A DNA stretch of 64,000 bases from a virus: IMG/VR virus record IMGVR_UViG_3300021959_006010, positions 186,001 to 250,000 of that record; one strand, written 5' to 3'. Under the pieces are notes generated by a model. The model was given only the letters and a program-made list of their open reading frames with translations. It was not told the DNA's origin and did no database searches. Made by a program: the position numbers and the translations under genes. Shown piece by piece: positions 1-6,609 of this stretch; positions within the stretch are counted from its first letter, which is position 1, and each line of letters begins with the position of its first letter.

Positions 1-32
1 TGCCTCCCGACTACCAAATGCGCTATGTGTAT

Positions 33-61
33 AACATAGCACAACACTACATCTATGTCAA
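33..61 (-). promoter_or_regulatory. Sigma70-type promoter, leftward
   Basis: On the minus strand TTGACA (56-61) and TATGTT (33-38) are separated by 17 bases. It would drive a gene beyond the left edge of the window. Confidence 0.6.
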
Positions 62-65
62 CAGT

Positions 66-206
66 TTATTTGTCAAGTTTTTTCTTTATCCAAAGAACAC
101 TTGCATAAACAGCAAGAGCCCACACTGTTGCGAGTAATATATCGCTCCAGTGTTCTCGCATATTGTAGATAAACTCTATGCCTACTCTTGCTGTATCTGC
201 GTCCAT
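66..206 (-). CDS. Small membrane protein, 46 aa
   Basis: This short frame starts with ATG overlapping the stop codon of the upstream fibre gene (TAATG), so translation is probably coupled. The N-terminal half is polar. The second half holds one hydrophobic segment (around ILLATVWALAVYASVLW) followed by a Lys-rich end (KKKLDK), which suggests one membrane span with a cytoplasmic positive tail. I do not recognise a family. Its place after a fibre/chaperone gene would allow a lysis or membrane role, but nothing in the sequence proves it. Confidence 0.55.
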   Translation of the reverse strand: MDADTARVGIEFIYNMREHWSDILLATVWALAVYASVLWIKKKLDK

Positions 207-1945
207 TAGTGTATACTTGGCAATTTATTATAGTCTACTTGATAGTAGCCTGACTCGTGTATACTCACTGCGTCAGCGTACTCAGTGTCTAATAGCTCTT
301 GTGCCATTACACCCGTATGCTGCTCGTTGCTCCATACATAATTGTATGTGTAAGTGTTAAGTCCTGCAACTACACCTGCAAACTCTACATTCTCTTTTAG
401 ACGCACATCTGAAAACCATTTCTTAGGATTGCTAATGGTTTTCCAGGCTTTGTTAGCCGCGTCTTCAATTGCCTTTTCAGCACTGTTGATTGCATTGTTG
501 CATTGATTAATTGCTGAGTTACAAGCATTGATAGTTGAATTAGCTGCGTTCATCATATTTTGTGCAGACAATGCTTGTTTTGTCCAATTAGCAGCTTCAC
601 TGCCCCAATGTGCTACTGAGTTAGCTGCATTGGTTACTGCGCTAGTTGCATCGTTTACTGCTTTCTCTGTCGCATTTACTGCACTGTTAGCACCTGCTAG
701 TGCTTTTTGTGCGCCTACTTGTGCTTCTTGTGCAACGCCTAGGCTGTAGTTTGCAACTTTAACTGCTTCGTCTTGTGCTGCATCAAGTTGATCAGTCATA
801 TACTTCTGTGCTTTGTCAACTGTGCCGCCTGCATCTAGGATTGCTTGTGCGCCGTCAATGATAGGATTCATATCAATGTCTAGATCAAAGTCTGCGTCTA
901 GTCCAATTAGACAAGCAACCTTACCGTCTACACCAATTGATAGTTTGTTGTCTTCGTATGTTGCGTGAGCACCACCACTTACACCAATTTGTGCACCAGC
1001 ACTTACACCTGCTGAACCACCTGCTTCTACATTACCTACGTGAGCTGAACCACTTGCATCTGCACTAACACTTGCGCCTGCAATGGCACCACCTTCAACA
1101 CTTGCACCGTGTTCGCCAACACTTGCACTTCCGCCTGCTTGTGCATATGCTTCTGCGTGTACACCTGCTTCGCCTTCTGCGCCTGCGTCAACGCTTACAT
1201 CACCAATAGGCGTATCTAGTCCAATGCTTGCATCTGCACTTCCACCTACTGTTGCATCAGCACTTGCACTTGCACCTACTTCTGCGGCTGCACTTGCATC
1301 ACTACCATCCCAGCCGCCACTTGCGTTTGCGTGGGCTTCTACTTCTGCACCTGCTTGAGCGTTTGCTTCTGCACTTGCATCTTCGTGTAGTGTACCAATG
1401 TTACCTAGGTCTTGTTGTGCGTGTGCTTCTGCGCCTGCTTCTGCATCAGCACTAACACCTGCGTGAGCTTCTGCACCTGCTGCAAACGAACTGTCTGTAG
1501 TTTCTACACCAGCACTTGCTCCCGCTTCTGCACTTGCGTGAGCACCTGCACTTGCACTTGCTCCAGCATTTTCGTTGCCTACACTTGTGCTTGTGTCAAC
1601 ACCTGCACTTGCATCTACAACTACTGCGTATTGCGGTTCGCTTACTTTGTCAACATTAGCTTGTGCATCTAGTACAGCAGCGTGAGCAGCATCATATTCT
1701 TCTTGTTTTTTCTTTTGATCTTCAACAGCCGCATCGTGATCTTTTTGCGCTTGATCCAACTGTGCCTGAGCATCTTTTTGTTGTTGCTCTGCTTTTGCTT
1801 TTTCTTGATCAGCGTGTGCTTTATTTGAATCAGCAGTGTTTTTTTGTTGTGTAGCACTGCTTAGTTGATTCTGTGCCTGAGATTTTTCTGCTTCTTTTTG
1901 GTTCTTTTCGTTCTGCGCATTGCGCTTGTCGTCTTCTGCACTCAT
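206..1945 (-). CDS. Ala/Ser/Gly-rich fibre-like protein with C-terminal S74 chaperone domain
   Basis: The 579-residue protein has three parts. Residues 1-100 are a Gln/Lys/Ala-rich coiled coil. Residues about 105-330 are a low-complexity silk-like tract built from Ala-Ser-Ala, Ala-Gly-Ala and Ala-His-Ala units. From about residue 510 there is an intramolecular chaperone motif (SDVRLKENVEF, then TGVMAQE), typical of peptidase S74 domains that trimerise tail fibres and then cleave themselves off. The stretch 370-500 is Ala/Asn-rich and probably helical. A tail-fibre or virion-surface role is inferred from the S74 end. The S74 segment is short, ending about 65 residues after SDVRLKEN. The DNA is correspondingly repetitive (TTGCACTTGC-like units), which creates long spurious frames on the other strand. 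Confidence 0.75.
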   Translation of the reverse strand: MSAEDDKRNAQNEKNQKEAEKSQAQNQLSSATQQKNTADSNKAHADQEKAKAEQQQKDAQAQLDQAQKDHDAAVEDQKKKQEEYDAAHAAVLDAQANVDKVSEPQYAVVVDASAGVDTSTSVGNENAGASASAGAHASAEAGASAGVETTDSSFAAGAEAHAGVSADAEAGAEAHAQQDLGNIGTLHEDASAEANAQAGAEVEAHANASGGWDGSDASAAAEVGASASADATVGGSADASIGLDTPIGDVSVDAGAEGEAGVHAEAYAQAGGSASVGEHGASVEGGAIAGASVSADASGSAHVGNVEAGGSAGVSAGAQIGVSGGAHATYEDNKLSIGVDGKVACLIGLDADFDLDIDMNPIIDGAQAILDAGGTVDKAQKYMTDQLDAAQDEAVKVANYSLGVAQEAQVGAQKALAGANSAVNATEKAVNDATSAVTNAANSVAHWGSEAANWTKQALSAQNMMNAANSTINACNSAINQCNNAINSAEKAIEDAANKAWKTISNPKKWFSDVRLKENVEFAGVVAGLNTYTYNYVWSNEQHTGVMAQELLDTEYADAVSIHESGYYQVDYNKLPSIH

Positions 1946-1976
1946 TGAGTATCTCCTATTGGTTACATAATAGTTA

Positions 1977-2004
1977 TTAAAAAAGGACCCTTTCGGATCC
2001 TTTT
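1977..2004 (-). terminator. Intrinsic terminator
   Basis: Read leftward, AAAGGATCC-GAAA-GGGTCC is followed by six T. It ends the nuclease transcript before the fibre gene. Confidence 0.75.
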
Positions 2005-2010
2005 AATGGT

Positions 2011-2496
2011 TTATTTGCCTTCCATTAGTGCAACAGCTTCGTCATATTCTTCTTGACTTACTACACCTTCGCGAAGTAGCTTCATTCTGTTGGCCATATG
2101 TTTAGTTTGGATTTCTTCTTTTGATCCACCAAAGTATGCAACACAATGTCCTTCTTCAATCATTATGTCTGTTACCTTTTCACGCTTGCCTTCGTAACGC
2201 TCTACCCAAAAGTCGCCTAGGATACGTCCGAACTTGCCTTTCATATCTTCACCGTCTTTATTTTCAGTAGTGATTAGTTTGCCGCCTTCTGCTAGAAGCT
2301 CTTTTAATCTATTCTTTGCTGCTGTGCCAAAGACTTTTTCTACTTTGTCGCTAGTGCGTGACTCTGGTGTGTCAATGCCCATAATGCGTACACGTTCGTC
2401 TTTTAACCATACGCCAAATCCTAAGTCAATGTCTACATCAACTGTATCGCCGTCTACACATTTCAGTAGAACTACGTCATATTCGTTTTGTTGCAT
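2011..2496 (-). CDS. Thermonuclease-like (SNase) protein
   Basis: The 161 residues match the staphylococcal nuclease fold. There is a VDGDTVDVDIDLGFG segment, VRIMGIDTPESR (the loop with the catalytic Arg and metal-binding Asp), and GRILGDFWV with a second Arg. SNase enzymes cut DNA and RNA to 3'-phosphate ends using calcium. No signal peptide is visible, so it probably acts inside the infected cell, for example on host nucleic acid, or is packaged. It is followed directly by a terminator. Family assignment is firm; role is inferred. Confidence 0.85.
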   Translation of the reverse strand: MQQNEYDVVLLKCVDGDTVDVDIDLGFGVWLKDERVRIMGIDTPESRTSDKVEKVFGTAAKNRLKELLAEGGKLITTENKDGEDMKGKFGRILGDFWVERYEGKREKVTDIMIEEGHCVAYFGGSKEEIQTKHMANRMKLLREGVVSQEEYDEAVALMEGK

Positions 2497-2518
2497 TTTT
2501 ACCCTCTCCTGTTAATGC

Positions 2519-2860
2519 TTATTGTTGTGGGTTTTTTGTCCCCCATTTGCGTTCGTATGTGTCATCTGTTCCATACGTGTCTGCCCATTTGTTTTCTGTA
2601 AACTTTGCGAAATCAATTAACATTAAAATTTCTGTATAGTTTTCTTCAATCCATTGTTCGTGATCTTGTAGACGTGCTTTCATTTCTGTTATATCACGTG
2701 CCATATTAACTTCGTTCTCTAAAGCCATACGACTTGTTAGTTCACTTACTTCGCCCTTGAGTGTTTCTATTGTTTGTGCTTGTTGTGCTGTCCACCAAAC
2801 AAATGCACTTACTTGCATAACGATTGCTATAACAACACCTATTCCAAATTTTGCGTTCAT
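2519..2860 (-). CDS. Small membrane-anchored coiled-coil protein
   Basis: The 113-residue protein starts with one hydrophobic segment (GIGVVIAIVMQVSAFVWW), followed by a predicted helical coiled coil rich in Glu, Lys and Met and a charged tail. This resembles small phage lysis-associated or spanin-like membrane proteins, but no lipobox or holin pattern is clear. It sits between the outer-membrane protein gene and the nuclease gene. Confidence 0.6.
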   Translation of the reverse strand: MNAKFGIGVVIAIVMQVSAFVWWTAQQAQTIETLKGEVSELTSRMALENEVNMARDITEMKARLQDHEQWIEENYTEILMLIDFAKFTENKWADTYGTDDTYERKWGTKNPQQ

Positions 2861-2901
2861 AGGAATTCCTTTAAAGTTATATACTATGTTTATTTAGTCA
2901 C

Positions 2902-2931
2902 AAAAAAGGGCAATGTTGCCACTGCCCTTTT
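2902..2931 (-). terminator. Intrinsic terminator
   Basis: Leftward stem AAAGGGCAGTG/CATTGCCCTTT followed by a T run, directly downstream of the outer-membrane protein gene. Confidence 0.8.
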
Positions 2932-2956
2932 ATACTGTTTCTTCTATATGTTTTTA

Positions 2957-3757
2957 TTAGAATGAGAAGCTGATGCCTGCTGTTGGAGCAAAATCTTCTG
3001 CGTCGATGTTGTAGTTAGCACCTGCTGTAAGTTCTGCACCACCGATGTTGTATGTGTACTCGCCACCAATGTTTTGGAACGTATCGTCTGTATCACCATT
3101 TAGATATGCTGTTACGCCCATTACAGATGCAACACCTTCGAAGCCTAATCTTTCAGCATCTACGTCATAAGTAACTGTCTTTGATAGACCAACGCCTGCA
3201 ATTTCAATTCCTCCAGCAGTTGCGCCAAGAACAAAGTTTTCACTGTCCATGTTATAGTCGCCTGCTAGTGTAATGTTTGCTAGACCTGCAACGTTACCCA
3301 TTGTGTAAGCACCTTGAATGTTGCTGATGTCTGTTACGTCTGCTGTCCAGTCAGTAAAACCAACTGCTACGGCTGCATCACCTACAGTTACTTTAATTGA
3401 TTCAGTCATTGCTGGTGCTGCAAGTGTTTGCTCGCCTTCTGCTCCAACAAATACACCATTGTCGTTGCCTAGTGCTACGCCAAGGCTGCCAATTGCTGTT
3501 CCGACAGTCCAAGTATCAAGTTCAATTTGATCAGTGTCGTTTGCAATAAAACCTAAGTCAACAGTTCCAAGTGTTCCTGCTGAAAGTCCTAGGTCTAAGC
3601 CAAGTTCTCCGCCCCAGTCGCCTGATGCTTGTTCGCTGAATGTTAGTTCAACCTCACCAGAAAGAACAGGAGTTGGAACTGCTACGTTTTCCGAGTCAGC
3701 AAATGCTGTTGTACCAACAAGCATTGTTGCTGCAAAAACAGATAATAGTTTACGCAT
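2957..3757 (-). CDS. Outer-membrane beta-barrel (porin-like) protein
   Basis: The 266 residues begin with a clear signal peptide (MRKLLSVFAATMLVGTTAFA, cut before DSEN). They continue as short amphipathic strands with Gly, Asn, Asp turns and end in GISFSF, a C-terminal aromatic residue as expected for BAM-inserted barrels. It should sit in the host outer membrane. Possible roles are a replacement porin for nutrient uptake, masking of the phage receptor, or superinfection exclusion; the sequence does not decide between them. It has its own late promoter and terminator, so it is a single-gene unit. Barrel prediction is strong; function is inferred. Confidence 0.8.
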   Translation of the reverse strand: MRKLLSVFAATMLVGTTAFADSENVAVPTPVLSGEVELTFSEQASGDWGGELGLDLGLSAGTLGTVDLGFIANDTDQIELDTWTVGTAIGSLGVALGNDNGVFVGAEGEQTLAAPAMTESIKVTVGDAAVAVGFTDWTADVTDISNIQGAYTMGNVAGLANITLAGDYNMDSENFVLGATAGGIEIAGVGLSKTVTYDVDAERLGFEGVASVMGVTAYLNGDTDDTFQNIGGEYTYNIGGAELTAGANYNIDAEDFAPTAGISFSF

Positions 3758-3827
3758 TAATAGTTTCCTTTTTTATTTCATTAATTAATAGTAAAGACAA
3801 AGTAACGGGACTACCTTATCACGATTA

Positions 3828-3835
3828 TATTTATA
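3828..3835 (-). promoter_or_regulatory. T4-type late promoter
   Basis: TATAAATA on the minus strand, 70 bases before the outer-membrane protein start codon. Confidence 0.6.
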
Positions 3836-3901
3836 ATTGTTTTTCGCTGCATTGCAATATCTGGATGCTGAAAGTAAAGATGTGTTGCAAGAAAAGCACA
3901 G

Positions 3902-4786
3902 TTATTTGGTTGCTCTATCTCTAGCAAAACTAATAATTTCTTTTGCTACATTTATTCCTGTATACTTTTCAAATCCTTTAAAACCAGGAGCACTGTTTGC
4001 TTCGCATACTTTAAAGTCATCACCATCAAACAACAAATCAATACCGCCAATGTCAAGGCCAAGTGCAGATGTTGTTGCTAGTGCAATTTCTTCTATGCGT
4101 TCGTTCATAGGAAAATTTTCTCCTACTCCTCCCCTAGTAATATTTGCTTTAAAACTTCCGTCTTTGCTACTGCGTTTCATAGCACCTAAAACTTTATCGC
4201 CAACTACATATACTCTAATATCTTCGCCAGGCTTACTATCAATGTATTCTTGTACAATAATTGCTTCGTCGCTTTTGATACCGTGTGCAAACTCTATAAA
4301 GTCTTGTAGTTCTTGTTTGTTGTGTACTAGATAAACACCTTTACCATACGAACCTGCAAAAATTTTAACTACACAAGGAAATCCTAACTCGCTTGCGATT
4401 AGTTTTGGATTCACTGGATCTTTTACTAGTACTGTTTTAGGCGCAGGTAATCCTTTTTCGGCAAACACTTGGGTTGCCCAGAGTTTGTCTTTGGTTACTT
4501 CAATAGCATGTGCATTATTAAGTAACGGAACATTCAACTTTTCTAAATGTCTTAAAACACTAAGACCAAAATATCCTGTGCCGCTGCCTGTTCTAGGAAT
4601 AACAACATCAGGTAAACTTACAATTTTATTTTTATATCTTATACTACGTCTATCATCTCGAGAAACACATATATCTAAATCAGGATGCATTACCAATTCA
4701 AAGTTGCCATTACCTTCTTCAATAAGTCTTTTGTTTTCGTAATTAGTTGTAGGTTGTTTCTTTTGTAAAACTATCCATCCCTTCAC
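3902..4786 (-). CDS. rimK: RimK-like ATP-grasp glutamate ligase
   Basis: The 294-residue protein is about the length of RimK. Visible parts are an N-terminal KRLIEEG segment, the central ATP-grasp (PKTVLVKDPVNP, FPCVVKIFAGSYGKGVYLV), the EYIDSKPGEDIRVYVVGDKVLGAMKR segment, and the C-terminal metal site GGIDLLFDGDDFKVCEANSAPGFKGFE. RimK adds glutamates to the C-terminus of ribosomal protein S6; other family members ligate other amino-acid-like substrates, so the target is open. The start is GTG at 4786, preceded by GAGAGG; no in-frame ATG lies nearby. It directly follows the tmRNA gene on the same strand, which hints at a ribosome-directed pair. Confidence 0.8.
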   Translation of the reverse strand: MKGWIVLQKKQPTTNYENKRLIEEGNGNFELVMHPDLDICVSRDDRRSIRYKNKIVSLPDVVIPRTGSGTGYFGLSVLRHLEKLNVPLLNNAHAIEVTKDKLWATQVFAEKGLPAPKTVLVKDPVNPKLIASELGFPCVVKIFAGSYGKGVYLVHNKQELQDFIEFAHGIKSDEAIIVQEYIDSKPGEDIRVYVVGDKVLGAMKRSSKDGSFKANITRGGVGENFPMNERIEEIALATTSALGLDIGGIDLLFDGDDFKVCEANSAPGFKGFEKYTGINVAKEIISFARDRATK

Positions 4787-4799
4787 CTGGGTGCCCTCT

Positions 4800-5130
4800 C
4801 AATAAAAAGTGGAGAGCATTCTGTTGCCCGGGGCTCTCCATAACCGCGAAGGTGCAGATGTTTAGGCTGCGATTGCTACCTCGTCAAAGTTAGCAAAAAC
4901 TTCAGGTTTAAAATTGCTGTTTGCAATTATTGAATTTGGCTGAATAACGTAGGCCAACACGGTTAACTCCACTTCACTTTCACACCTGTCGATCCTATTT
5001 CGACCCCATCAAAAGCATACCCATATATTATATATTGACCTAGGCTATCTGCCTAGCGGGATATGCTTTTGGTGGAGTCGCCGGGTACCGCCCCCGGGTC
5101 CAGAATGTGTCTACGTTGCTTCAACGCTAA
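4800..5130 (-). ncRNA. ssrA: Transfer-messenger RNA, circularly permuted two-piece form
   Basis: Read leftward, the acceptor piece comes first (about 5130-5070). It ends in a T-arm (CCGGG/CCCGG), the 3' acceptor strand CGACTCC, A and an encoded CCA at 5070. A spacer (5069-5008) able to form a hairpin follows, then the coding piece starting at 5007 with GGGGTCG. GGGGTCG pairs fully with CGACTCC. CAGGTGTG after the 5' end pairs with CACATTCTG before the T-arm, with one bulge, as helix P2. The tag frame at 4924-4862 encodes ANSNFKPEVFANFDEVAIAA and a stop. The permuted order is that of alphaproteobacterial tmRNA. The T-loop reads GGCGGTA, unlike the usual TTCRANN. The 3' end near 4800 is approximate. 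Confidence 0.93.
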
Positions 5131-5136
5131 CAGTAT

Positions 5137-5144
5137 TATTTATA
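5137..5144 (-). promoter_or_regulatory. T4-type late promoter for tmRNA
   Basis: TATAAATA on the minus strand, placing a start site near 5130, at the 5' end of the acceptor piece. Confidence 0.65.
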
Positions 5145-5159
5145 CACTATATTTGTGCA

Positions 5160-5744
5160 TTAGTCAACTTGTTTTGTAATAATTTCGTAAATCTTTTTCC
5201 AATTCCAAACACAGATTGCATTTCCTGTATAATCTTGGTTATGGTCATGATTAATTAGAATACCGTTAAGGCCTAACTCAATACCAGTATCTACGTTTTG
5301 CGGTTTATCTTCAACCCAATAGCATCCGGTACCTTTATACTCTAACAAAACTTCGTCTTTGTCGGCTCCAGTATCTAAATAAACATATTTTTCAAACACG
5401 GTATCGCCAAACATTTCTCTTAAGTTTTTAGTACGCAAATGCTGTGCATACTGATCGTTGCTTAGGCTTGTAATAGCATGGAAAATATAACCGTGTTCGG
5501 TATGTAACTTTTTAACATAATGCATTGCATCACGTAGTGGAGGTAGTTTGCGGATCCAAGCACTCTCATTAAACATACGTACTAAACGCATTGTTTCGTT
5601 TTTTTCTAATCCGTACTTGATATCCATTTTATAATCACCAGTTACTTTAATTGTGTAACCATGGCGTTTCATCCACTGATCAAAGGCGTACTCCCAATCT
5701 AAAAGTACACCATCGCAATCTGTTAAAATAACTTTATTCTTCAT
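5160..5744 (-). CDS. HAD-superfamily phosphatase
   Basis: The 194 residues begin with the HAD motif I (LTDCDGVLLDW) with the nucleophile and acid Asp. They continue with a helical cap, motif II in AITSLS, and a late acidic motif (YWVEDKPQN). Its size fits 5'-nucleotidase-like or polynucleotide phosphatase-like HAD enzymes of T4-like phages. The substrate cannot be read from sequence; nucleotide or DNA-end dephosphorylation is plausible. It has its own consensus promoter upstream and precedes the tmRNA gene, which may also be reached by readthrough. Confidence 0.8.
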   Translation of the reverse strand: MKNKVILTDCDGVLLDWEYAFDQWMKRHGYTIKVTGDYKMDIKYGLEKNETMRLVRMFNESAWIRKLPPLRDAMHYVKKLHTEHGYIFHAITSLSNDQYAQHLRTKNLREMFGDTVFEKYVYLDTGADKDEVLLEYKGTGCYWVEDKPQNVDTGIELGLNGILINHDHNQDYTGNAICVWNWKKIYEIITKQVD

Positions 5745-5773
5745 TTGAGCCTCTTGTTGCCTATTGTGTTAGT

Positions 5774-5802
5774 ATAATAACATATAGTAAAGAGGCTGTC
5801 AA
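5774..5802 (-). promoter_or_regulatory. Sigma70-type promoter for the HAD gene
   Basis: TTGACA (5797-5802) and TATTAT (5774-5779) on the minus strand with a 17-base spacer. Confidence 0.7.
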
Positions 5803-5805
5803 CCT

Positions 5806-6600
5806 TTAAGTTCTATAACCTGCACTTGCCATTGTTGATGTTGCCCAACTAGGATGAGGAACATTCCATGTACGCTTTGGTCCAAGATCTATGTGCATAA
5901 AACTATTATACAGTCCTATACCTTGAGCACCGCTTTCGATTGCAGCAACTAACATACGTTGTCTATCAGCAGTATTTGAACCGATATACGCTAAATCCAT
6001 TGCTTTTCCGTACATATGTTTGCTTGAAGAGGCGCCACCTACACTAGCATTGTAGTTTCTATCTCTATATCCGCTATTTACTGTAATTGTAGTTCCTAGA
6101 CTGCGAGCCATTCTATCTGCAATAGTTTTAATAGCAGGATCAACTCTAGTCCTGTCACTTGGAACTCCCCAGTTTAAAAGTTCGTTGCTTTCGTTCACAG
6201 GATAGTTATTAAAGTCCGGACCTGCTCCTGTACCTCCATTCGGTGGAGCAGCAATTTCTCCTATAGGAGGAGCAGTAGATGATCCAGAACCTCCTGTTGT
6301 ACTTGGTGTTCCTCCGGGAGTATAACTGTATCCTTGGTTTTCTATATATTCGTTTTGTTCTACTTGTTGACCAGCAAGTCTTTCTTGTGTAATCAAAGCA
6401 GTAACGGCTGCTGGGTCAGGTCCCTGAAGTCCTGTAAATCCAGTTACTGCATCTACTTGCACTGCGGCAACTGCACCTGATGCTCCGTCAATCCAAACAG
6501 TTGCATCGTTTTCAATCATTGCGTTTGGTCCTGGATCAGGCCCGTGTAGTCCATGAGACTGATCACTATCTAAATCACCAACACGAATTGCTCTAGGCAT
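5806..6600 (-). CDS. PAAR-like spike tip fused to M15 peptidase
   Basis: The 264-residue protein has an N-terminal region (1-70) with MPRAIRVGD, a Gly/Pro-rich HGLHGPDPGPN segment and VWIDG, matching the layout of PAAR spike tips. A Gly/Ser/Thr/Pro linker spans about 115-145. The C-terminal M15A-type domain has SKHMYGKAMDL (the SxHxxGxAxD zinc site), a later HIDLGP and preceding PAIKTIADRMARSLG. The M15 domain cuts peptide links in peptidoglycan. A baseplate-tip enzyme that opens the cell wall at injection fits both domains; an endolysin role is the alternative. It is followed upstream by a large baseplate-like gene. Confidence 0.75.
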   Translation of the reverse strand: MPRAIRVGDLDSDQSHGLHGPDPGPNAMIENDATVWIDGASGAVAAVQVDAVTGFTGLQGPDPAAVTALITQERLAGQQVEQNEYIENQGYSYTPGGTPSTTGGSGSSTAPPIGEIAAPPNGGTGAGPDFNNYPVNESNELLNWGVPSDRTRVDPAIKTIADRMARSLGTTITVNSGYRDRNYNASVGGASSSKHMYGKAMDLAYIGSNTADRQRMLVAAIESGAQGIGLYNSFMHIDLGPKRTWNVPHPSWATSTMASAGYRT

Positions 6601-6609
6601 ATTTTCTCC

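Noticed and set aside
1083-1672. Long rightward open frames opposite the Ala/Ser-rich gene
   Set aside because: They mirror the codon repeats of the leftward S74 gene, with biased composition and no ribosome sites.
4787-5159. Empty intergenic spacer
   Set aside because: Found to hold the permuted tmRNA.
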